Shown here: positions 56,170 through 64,000 of the stretch, one piece after another
How positions within the stretch are numbered: position 1 is the stretch's first letter
Layout: every line of letters begins with the position of its first letter
DNA from: Capsaspora owczarzaki ATCC 30864
Taxonomy: Eukaryota; Opisthokonta; Filasterea
DNA length: 64,000 nucleotides
NCBI RefSeq assembly: GCF_000151315.2
Contig: NW_011887292.1
Span: 2,998,063-3,062,062 of the forward strand
Reading direction: 5' to 3'
The notes under the pieces: model-generated
The model's database searches: none
What the model saw: the letters and a program-made list of their open reading frames with translations, nothing else
What the model was told of the DNA's origin: nothing
Translations under genes and position numbers: made by a program

Positions 56170-57103
56170 TTCCGTTGGTTTTGTGATTTTTTTGAAACAG
56201 AAGCAGCAACAAGCCTGTTGGGGTTTGGTGTTTCTTGAAAGTCTGTTTGAGCTTTGAAGACTGGCCGTAGGCAGAGAGACAAGAGAGAGAATGTGAGCGA
56301 GGACAGCCAAAGTGAAGCAACGGGGGGCGTCGAGTCGGACCACGCTTCTTTGGTGGGGGGGGGAGGTACGACAATGCAATTGAGGAAGCGAGTGTGACGA
56401 TGAGCGAGAGAGAGAGAGAGAGAGGGAGAGAGGGAGAGGGAGAGAGAGTTGAAGTTGAGTGGCTGGACATGCGTCTCTCTCGTCGTTGCTCGTCGGTCGT
56501 CACTGTCGCTTTTGACGATGATGATGTTGTTGTTGTTGTTGATGATGATGTTTGATTGTTTGTTCATTCGTTTGCTTTGGTTTTGGTTTGTTCGCGATGG
56601 TCGAACAGCGAAACGCGGAAAAAACGAAAAGAAAAACGAGGAAAAAAACCGGGAAAAGAAAGCAGCGCGCCAAGACAGAAAAATAAAAGGCAGAGACAAG
56701 AAAATGATACTCTCGAAGTGCGACGTTTAGTTAGAACTCCGTATCCAAGAATGAAGCTAAAAGTGAAACAAAAAAGCCATTTTCTCATTGTTTGTCTGTC
56801 TCACACACACTCTCTCTCGCTCTCTCACTCTCTCTCGCCTTGTTAGCTCGCTGCATTCATTGATTTCAGGATTTTGAAGCATTTTGAAACATTTTGGTCT
56901 TACAATCGAAAGCAGCCGAAACACACAAAAAAAAAAAAAGAATGAAGAAAGAAAAGAAAAAGAGTGAACTTTTCTGATCTGGATTTCTCAGAAAAAACAG
57001 TCTCTAAACTGCTTTTTTTGACTGAATGAACGATTTTTCGATCATTGCTTCTCATTCTTTGTTTGTTTCTTCACTTTGAGTGTGAGTGTGAGTCGAACAC
57101 GGA
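56170..57103. promoter_or_regulatory. Divergent intergenic region, mitofusin / PEX14
   Basis: 934 bp between two divergent starts. Contains GA/CT tracts (56404-56450, 56799-56840), an A-rich block (56610-56700) and short A runs. Presumably both promoters and 5' UTRs; no coding sequence seen. Confidence 0.45.
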
Positions 57104-58680
57104 ATGGCGTCTGAAAGCACTTCCGCTGGGCTTGCATTAGAACAGCCGCAGCCAGCCGATTCCATCACTACGACCACCACCACCACACCAACAACAACCT
57201 CATCATCATCATCATCATCATCGAGTGCTGGCGCTGGTGCTGGTGCTGGTACAACGTCATTGCGCGAGGACCTGCTCGACACCGCGACCAAGTTCCTGCG
57301 CAATCCAAAGGTGCAGCAGGCGCCAAAGGCCAAGCGGGTGGCCTTCCTCGAGCAGAAGGGACTCACTGCTGCCGAGATTGACGAGGCATTCCGGCGCGTT
57401 GGACCAGACGCTCCCCCCAGTCAGCCTGCAGCCGTCGGAAGTTCCATTCAGCCGGCTCAGCAGCAGCAGCACGCACAGCAGGCCATTGCGACCATCCACG
57501 GCCACCTGCAGCAGCAACAGCTGCCACCAATGGGATATGCTCCGCAGCCACAGCAGTACCCTGCTCAGCAGTATGCAGGGCAGTACGGACCGCCGCAGCA
57601 GTACTACAACCAGCAGCAGCAGCCGTTCATGATGATGCCCCCGCCGCCACCACCGCCGCATGAAGTTGCTCTGGCGCCGCTCGGGTGGAAGGACTATGCT
57701 GTAGCGTCTGCTGCGTTGGGTGCTGCTGGCTACGGCGTGTGGCGACTCACACGCCAGTTCATCACTCCGCACCTGCCTGAATGGCTGGTTCGACCCGACT
57801 CTGCTGCTGACGGAGCGACGACGGCAACAACCACTGAGACCAATGAAGACAATTCAGCCAACAGTAACAATAGCAATAACAGCAACTTCCGACAACACCT
57901 CGATTCCAGTCTCAACGAACTCAAGCAAAGCGTGGCTGCTACGGGTGAGCATTGAAAATGGAAAATCATGGAAGATTGTAGATTGTAGATTGTTGCTCAG
58001 AATCTCTCACTTTCGAGTTCCCTCGCATGCATGCAGTCTCCTCCGTTCGCGAACTCGCAGACGCACACAAGATGCAAGCCGACCAGAATGAAGTCGTGAT
58101 GCAGTCACTGTCTTCTGATGTGGCTCTGCTGAAGTCCATGATTGCCAGCCCGACATTCGGCGCTTCGTCCGCTGCCTCCCAAGATGCCGCACTTGCAGAA
58201 CTGCGGTCGGAATTGGCCTCACTCAAGGGCCTCTTGTTGAACCGCAAACAATTCCCCAGCACGCCCAGCGGAAGCAGCACTGGGTTTGCTGCCGCTGGCG
58301 CAGCAAGTCCGACCCCTGGCACTCCTTCCTCGTCCTCGGCTTCGCTTCCAGCCTGGCAGCGCTCTTATATGGTCAAACGACCCACCCCGCCTGTCGATTC
58401 TCCCAAGAACGATGGCACGGTGGAAACTACTCGTGATGAAATTGCCTCTGCCTCTGCGCCCACAACAACTGTGCGTCCATGTTCTTGTTGTTTGATTCGA
58501 GAAGACTGGGAGGCGGGGGGGGGGAGAGAAGTGCTCTTGACTGACTGACTCTTTTCTTCTCCTTGACCTCGATGATAGACTCCTGCAACGGTGGAGAATG
58601 GCACAGTGCTCGAGACCAGCGCAAACGACCTTCCGGCTCGTGAAGACTCACCCACACCCGTCGAGCAACAGCCGCAGTAA
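57104..58680 (+). CDS. PEX14: Peroxin-14 (PEX14), peroxisomal import docking protein
   Basis: Peroxisomal membrane docking factor that receives PEX5-cargo complexes. Exons 57104-57944, 58037-58470, 58579-58680 join in phase to 458 residues (human 377). The conserved N-terminal domain lies at about 50-100: LREDLLDTATKFLRNPKVQQ, AKRVAFLEQKGLTAAEIDEA, the three-helix fold that binds PEX5 WxxxF and PEX19 motifs. A Gln/Pro-rich linker with a PPPPPPP run follows, then the membrane segment YAVASAALGAAGYGVWRL near 195-213. Next comes a coiled-coil portion (SSVRELADAHKMQADQNEVV, LAELRSELASLKGLLLN) and a disordered tail. Start is the only ATG that places the domain in frame. Confidence 0.94.
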
Positions 58681-58811
58681 TTCTCGTTGTGTACATTTAC
58701 ATTCATCTACCACAAAAATATATTCATCTGAGCTGAATCAAACGAGACAAAGAGCCGGAAGTGAAAAACAAAACTTGTATTATTCGAAAACAACTTTTTT
58801 CTGTGCAGCTA

Positions 58812-59624
58812 CTAAACGTCAAACTCCTCGGGTTCTTCTTCCGCTTTCCGCTTTCGAGAGAGGCTGTCCTCCAACTGCGCTGTGGATTGAGAGCCTGCTG
58901 GCTCCGTGTCCATTGCGTCTGCGAGAGGCGCACCTGGCATCATAACGCCTGGCATTGCTACTCGAATTGCTGGCATAGGAACGCCGACACCGACAACGCC
59001 GAGAATTGGTGGTAGTGGGGCTTGCAGTTCTGCGCTTGGTAGCGGTGCGGCGAGTGTGGGGTCGACCTGGTAATTGACGTTTGAAAGCGTGTACTTTTCT
59101 GGTGGTAATCGGAGTCCGTGTACGTGGTCTCTGATTGTCGGAAGTTGAAACTGGTTGCGCTGTGCAGCGAGCTCTGCTAAGAACTGCCAATCACAAACAA
59201 ACAAACAAACAGAACGACGGGAGATTTGGAGTGAGATTCGAGTGGTTCGAAACCGATCCTACACTTTGGTGCAAACGCAACGGATCTTTCAAGTAGTCTT
59301 GTGATGTCGTTTTGCTTGCTTTGCTTGTTCGTTTTTTGTTTGATTTACCTCGCGTGGTGGCGGAGTGACAAACCCAGTGCTCACAACGGTCGACGCAGCC
59401 AACCGAACGTCGTCTACGTTAATCCGATCCCGACTTGCGTGCGCTGCGTAGCGCTTTGCCTCGTCATTGACTGAGGCCACATATCCTAACAGCAGTACCA
59501 AGCAATGCAATGCAATGAGTACATGGACGACAGACCGCCCCCAAAGACCCCAACCACCATCCAAGAGCACTACTGGGGCTTTCGATGCAAAACCCAGCGA
59601 TCTCCGCTTTGGCTTTGCTCCGTC

Positions 59625-59672
<48 letters not shown>

Positions 59673-59798
59673 ACGATGCATGAACTCGAGTAGCTGTTGG
59701 ATGACGCGCTCGTCGTACTGCTCGGCACCCATCGCGCGGAGAATGTCGCGCATCGAGCGAACGGCCTTGGGCAGGTACCGCTCGTTCTCCTTGACCAT
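58812..59798 (-). CDS. TAF9: TFIID/SAGA subunit TAF9 (histone-fold TAF)
   Basis: H3-like histone-fold subunit shared by TFIID and SAGA, partner of TAF6. Exons 59798-59675, 59485-59349, 59183-58812 join in phase to 210 residues. Fold helices: RSMRDILRAMGAEQYDERVIQ, LLEFMHR|YVASVNDEAKRYAAHA (intron at the bar), then INVDDVRLAAS. It continues with the TAF9 signature TPPPRE, FLAELAAQRNQFQLP and LRLPPEKYTLSNVNYQV, and a nuclear-type tail SRKRKAEEEPEE. The first intron (189 bp) begins GTAAGCAGCAG and runs into 15 GCT/AGC units. It is a multiple of three with no stop, so intron retention would insert 63 residues including polyQ into helix 2. Confidence 0.95.
59627..59671. repeat. (GCT)15 trinucleotide repeat in TAF9 intron 1
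   Basis: 45 bp of uninterrupted GCT (AGC on the coding strand), starting three bases inside the 5' splice site of the intron. Confidence 0.97.
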
Positions 59799-60399
59799 TT
59801 TGCTTGTGTTTGGCTGATGATGAAGAAGTGAGCCAAACAAGTGCTGATACAAAGTAAAGGAACAATAACAATAATAGTAGTAATAATAATTATAATAATA
59901 ATCATAACAGAGTGAAAAATGCTGATCAGCAAGAGTAGCGAGAACAATGGAAGTTTGTTGCTTTATTGCAAGAAGGTTTCTGCAGTTGATGTGATTCTGT
60001 GTGCAAGCAACGTTTCAATGCAAGCAATCTTCGGCAGACATGCAGTATGCTCTGTATTGCATCATCGATGACGTGCAACATGGCTGGCCGAAGACTGAAA
60101 GAATCCGCCTGAGAAACAGACCATGAAAGTTCGCTGAGCCGCTCTCTCGCGATTGAGAGCTTCAACATGGGCGCCTCAGCAGCTTGCAGACGCTTGTGCA
60201 GTACAAAAAAGCGCGATGCGGCTTGGGTGCTATTTGCCGTGCATCTGAGCCGCGATGTGCTTGTTTGGCAATGGCTGGTCGTCGTCGCGCACTGCCTGCT
60301 TTTCAGTTCAACCCTCTTCGCTTGCCATTGCAGACACGCTTGCCCCGGGTTCAAGAGTGTTGGTGCCCTGTCAGACATGCTTAAAAGTCAGCAGATGTA
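59799..60399 (-). other. TAF9 upstream region and probable SPT7 3' end
   Basis: The TAF9 upstream side has a TAA/ATA-rich stretch (59861-59910). The rest to 60399 is probably SPT7 3' UTR and possibly final coding exon(s). A 150-residue open frame (60378-59926, minus) has no recognisable features. Confidence 0.4.
59962..59967 (-). terminator. Candidate polyadenylation signal AATAAA for SPT7
   Basis: AATAAA on the minus strand (TTTATT on plus) downstream of the SPT7 frame and before the TAF9 upstream region; position fits an SPT7 transcript end. Confidence 0.4.
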
Positions 60400-63300
60400 T
60401 CATGCATGCTGTGTGGTTGGCAGAAGTGCTGCAATCCGTACCGAAACAGTGTCAAGTGCCCTCGTCATTGCTCGAATCTTGTTTGAGGTGCCTTGTACGA
60501 CTACGTGGCCATGCCGCAACAGTGCAGCTGGAGAGCATTCGACAGCTTCCAAGCAGGGCACCAGTAAATCCTGCCAAGCCAGAACAACAACCAACAAAAC
60601 ATCCCTGAGATTGATCAACTTGTTGGTCGCTTCAGAATCCAACGCGCACACACCCCTTACCTCAACGTTGCTTGAATCGCGGTGCGTAACACGAAGGATG
60701 TTCATTTTATTGGCAAGGTTTTCGAGAAACCGTCCGGTCATTTCGCCAATCAATTGGAAAGCGGACGCATCACACCCTACAAACAATACAATGCAAGTCA
60801 GCGTCTCTGCGGCCTCGCGAATCAAACACGCAAGTGCACAATACTAGCTGCGTACCATCCAGCCCTGTATGCGCCAAAAGTACCGCTACCGATCGGTCGA
60901 GCAGGTTGGAAATCAGCGACGCGTCCAAACGATCCACAGCCACCGACTGCTTGGGCAGTGTGAAGTTCCAAGTGGCCTAATACCAAGAGAATGATAATGA
61001 GACACTTGAGTTTTGAAACTCTGCCAATTGAGTACACTGTACAAGTTGGACCAAGGTCTTACCACATCTGGATTCACCCGTTGTTTGATGGATTGCAGTG
61101 CAACAGCGTTCGCCCATACGGGTGACCGCGTCCATATGTCGCTGTGAGAGAGAGAGAGAGAGAGAGAGTTTGAGTGCGTGTGTGTAAGTTTGAGTGTGAT
61201 GGTAGAACAACGTTCAATTTTTACGGACAAAACCACCATTTGCCCAAAGACAACCACGAACAAACTCATACCTGCTCAGCTGGTATGAATACGATGATGA
61301 AAGTGGCTGCGTTGGTGTGGCAAGCGCAGGGTGGTACAACCAAGGAAGGGCAAGCTGCTCCGAGTACGCGTCCGGGAAGATCCGCTTTCCAACGCACTCG
61401 AGTTGCTCGGCATCAAACACGAGCTCTGTCTGCCTTGGAGCGGCGGCGACGTGTGGGCCCTCACCAAGACCAGGATCATCATCGGAAGCGCTCAGCACGT
61501 TTGGTACAATAGTGTCAAGCGAGCCAAGAATCGGACAGGCCACTTTCGCTGCAGCTTGAGGCAGTACGGTCAAATCCAGCGTTTCGTGCGTCGATACTGG
61601 AATGGCTGGCAAGATGACAGCCTGGTCACTGAACCTTGGCTGCGCGTCTTGTTCGGCGCTCCCTGCTCGAAACAGGGAGCCAGCAGCAACGCCGTACTCG
61701 TTCGCTACTGGCGAAATGTACCCGACGAGCGGCGTGGGATAATAGCTCAGGGCGGTTGGACGGATGGCGAAAGGCTCTCTGTCGGCAGCGAGCCTTGGAT
61801 CAGGTGTACTGCTGGACGCCGCGCCGTTCGCACTGTCGCTCCGTGCCAGCCAGCGCAGGGCTCGTGTGCGCAGCAGAGAATTCCGCAAGAACCGCCGGTG
61901 AGCATGGAACGTGTCTGGTTGAGCAGTATCGCGCGCTCGAATGGTCAGCTCTTGTCGCAGTGTCTGCAGCACGGATGGGAGCGGCTGTGGGGGCGGAGGT
62001 GGAAGTGGCGGGGCAGGTATGCAGACTGCTGGATCGGCACCTGTTTGGTTGGCGTTGACTTCAACGTCCGAAGCATCTTCCGAGCGGCTCGATTGTGCGG
62101 CTTGAAATGCTGCTAGAACTTTGTGGCGCAGTTGGGCTTCTTTGGCTTGCAAGGCTAGACTCTTGCGCCGAATGGAAACGGGCACTGGCACGGTGACCCA
62201 ATCGGCAAACAATCGATCTGTGATTGCCTCCAAGGCGTCCGCATGAGCACAAAAGACATTGTCGTCCTCTGTGTTGTACGCCCGGCAATTGGCATAGATC
62301 AGGCGAATGTCAGCCTCGAAAGGGGCCCGCTCGAGATACTGCTGGCTTGAAAGCTTGCGCTGAATGAGCGAAAAATCCATCGGATGAACAATCTCGTCGT
62401 AGTAGCCGGGTGCATCGCGTTTCGAGACGCGTGTTAGAAACGGATAGGCGTGGTCTCGATTGTTGCGCAAAGTCAGCACAATGTGCTCGCATTGGGTGTT
62501 GAACATTTCCAAATAGTCGCTTTCATCCCGCGCTGTCTGTAGTCGTTTGACTTCCGTGTCGCTGTCATTGCCGTCGATGATGGTATTGCTGTTGTTGTTG
62601 GTGGTGGTGCCGTGGGCTGGACCAGTCTGACTCGTGCCGTCAAAGTAGGACGTGACGTTCGGGAGAGTACCAGCGTCGATTTCATGCTGCCGGACTGGTC
62701 TTCGGCGTAACTCGTCCATTTCGAGTTCAGCGTCCTCGCCAAGATCATCGAGAAGGATGAACACGTCCTGCAGTTCAACCAGCGCTTGGTAGCGCCCAGC
62801 CGTCTGCGCATCGAACGCGGACAGCCGCTGGACAAACTCACCGTCGCTCACGGCGGTATCGAACTGTGTCGGTACTGTAGCTCTGCCTCGCTTGGTAGTG
62901 TTCTGCTGTTGTTGCGCAGCTTGGCGCAGTACTTCGGATGCTCGTGCTGCTCGCTCGTGGTCGTCGTCGTGGCGTCGGCGAGGAATCGCATCGTCAATCC
63001 GATGCTGATACAGGATGGAGCGAATCCGCAGGGCAAAAATGACTGGGTCCAGAGAAAGCGCAATCAATGCGTGAAGGATGGACTCGAGCACGGTCAGATC
63101 GGCCATGGGCATGACCTCGGCAGTGACTGCGTAAGCAGCGACGAATTCGTCGGTGAGCGATCCAGTCCAAACCAGCGCAAACAGCTCCTCGCGGGACAGT
63201 CCAGACAGTGAGTCGAGCATGATACTCGGTCCTCGTGAAACTGGCATTTCGACCTCGAGGGCAGCAGAGTCGGGTTTGGGTCGCACGTCGACTGGTCGCG

Positions 63301-63490
63301 TCAAGACGGCGCGAAGCTGGGGCTGCAGCAGCACGGGCATCGCCAGCAACGCCTGCCAGTGCGCCTGGGACTGGAGCGCAAACACCAACGCTTGGAACGC
63401 TGGTCCGTCCAGCAGGCGGGCCCACTCGCCAGCGCGCTGCATTCGGAGCGCGAGCTCGTACACGGCCTCGTCATGATCCGAGTCGCACAT
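60400..63490 (-). CDS. SPT7: SAGA subunit SPT7 (bromodomain plus histone fold)
   Basis: Scaffold of the SAGA histone acetyltransferase complex; pairs with TAF10 through its histone fold. Exons 63490-61272, 61141-61063, 60976-60856 and 60776 onward are in phase. Bromodomain at about 333-435: YPFLTRVSKRDAPGYYDEIV, HPMDFSLIQRKLSSQQY, IRLIYANCRAYN. The histone fold, about 780-845, reads SLISNLLDRSVAVLLAHTGL, then CDASAFQLIGEMTGRFLENL. It aligns with human SUPT7L (LLYQAVATILAHAGF). Domain order matches yeast Spt7, whereas human SUPT7L lacks the bromodomain. If the last exon runs on unspliced, it stops at 60400 and the protein is 931 residues. A strong donor (GTAAGG) at 60660 suggests a further intron instead, so the C-terminus is uncertain. 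The GA run 61145-61168 is the pyrimidine tract of intron 1. Confidence 0.88.
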
Positions 63491-64000
63491 GAGTCGATTG
63501 GGTTTCGTGTCTCCCCGCGGTGTTGCCCTGTTCAGCTGGGATGGGTTGCGTGTTCAGTGAGTTGTAGTTTTGGAGGTGTCGGACTCGGTGAGGAGGCGAT
63601 GAGGAGACGGTCGATTGAATTTTGCGCCAAACTGGCAACAAAAAACGACTGCTCTTGTTCGAGCAGCCGAGTCCTTGAGATGGGATTTGTATTCGAGAGT
63701 CGCTGTATTCCAATAGTGTGTAAAATATTAATATCTAATAGAAATTAGAGCAGACGAGCGAGTCAGGTGGTTTTCAACCTTCGAAATGGCGTGTTGAAAT
63801 TCTGTTGGAATGCGTGCATGGTAGCGGGTGGTGAATTGCGTGAGAATTCGAGTAGGTGAAGACAGACATGTAGTGTGTACATCATTGCGTTGTTTCAAGT
63901 CTTTGATTGAACTTTCATCGCCCAATCCTGATGAAATGGCTACCTCAAGTGCTCTTCAGACAAACACAGTTGCGGACGCCGTTTGCGCAAATCTCAATCG
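63491..64000. other. Region upstream of SPT7
   Basis: About 0.5 kb to the window edge, presumably SPT7 5' UTR and promoter. No coding sequence, RNA gene or repeat that I can support. Confidence 0.5.

Noticed and set aside
59244-59254. GGTTCGAAACC, resembling a tRNA B box
   Set aside because: The T stem does not pair properly and no A box or acceptor stem is in place; it lies in a TAF9 intron.
59926-60378. 150-residue minus-strand frame as a possible SPT7 last exon or separate gene
   Set aside because: No family match and no clear splice link; left as probable 3' UTR.
60167-60847. 226-residue open frame on the plus strand
   Set aside because: Overlaps the SPT7 histone-fold exons antisense and lacks protein-like features.

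Overview
The window is nuclear DNA from a eukaryote with a compact, intron-bearing genome. It holds about eighteen protein genes in 64 kb, introns of roughly 70-300 bp, many homopolymer T/A runs, and proteins rich in glutamine, asparagine and serine runs. The gene set points to an opisthokont close to animals. It includes a FoxJ-like forkhead factor, an APPBP2 (PAT1) orthologue, a TARBP1-type tRNA methyltransferase, mitofusin, an AFG2B-like AAA ATPase and an SPT7 with bromodomain plus histone fold. A unicellular holozoan such as the filasterean Capsaspora fits best. That is an inference from gene content and style, not a sequence match I could run.

Layout. 0.6-2.0 kb: 3' part of the oligosaccharyltransferase subunit OST48 (+). 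2.9-6.2 kb: polyQ forkhead transcription factor (-). 7.6-14.4 kb: eight-exon ABCC/MRP transporter (-). 15.3-17.7 kb: MRS2 mitochondrial magnesium channel (-). 18.0-19.4 kb: single-exon UDP-glucose 6-dehydrogenase (-). 19.4-21.8 kb: the longest gene-poor stretch, with a 32-bp-arm inverted repeat. 21.79-26.91 kb: a Mutator-like DNA transposon (MULE) with 33-bp terminal inverted repeats, 10-bp flanking direct repeats and an intron-containing DDE transposase; a 534-base assembly gap lies inside it. 27.2-30.9 kb: long Q-rich coiled-coil protein (+) with a frame change in its repeat. 31.1-32.3 kb: RPL22 (-). 32.7-35.5 kb: mitochondrial protein resembling mS45/Bot1 (+). 35.8-42.2 kb: TARBP1/Trm3 (-). 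42.5-44.7 kb: unrecognised multi-pass membrane protein (-). 44.9-47.8 kb: AFG2B-like double AAA ATPase (+). 48.8-49.3 kb: RPL34 (+). 49.6-53.0 kb: APPBP2 (+). 53.3-56.2 kb: mitofusin (-). 57.1-58.7 kb: PEX14 (+). 58.8-59.8 kb: TAF9 (-). 60.4-63.5 kb: SPT7 (-).

Most genes are unlinked housekeeping functions, but some neighbours share a theme. TAF9 and SPT7 are both histone-fold subunits of SAGA and lie in tandem. RPL22 and the mitoribosome-like gene are divergent from one short intergenic region. Mitofusin and PEX14 (organelle dynamics) are also divergent. Exon models were built by hand from GT-AG (one GC-AG) sites and reading phase. For ABCC, the transposase, the membrane protein, APPBP2, PEX14, TAF9, mitofusin, TARBP1, RPL22, RPL34 and the mS45-like gene every junction keeps phase. 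MRS2 has one junction that does not, the coiled-coil gene has one frame change, and the SPT7 C-terminus is unresolved.

The most notable observations are the structurally complete MULE, three introns that are multiples of three and free of stops (one would insert polyQ into the TAF9 histone fold if retained), the long hairpin upstream of UGDH, and the frame anomalies in the coiled-coil gene and MRS2.
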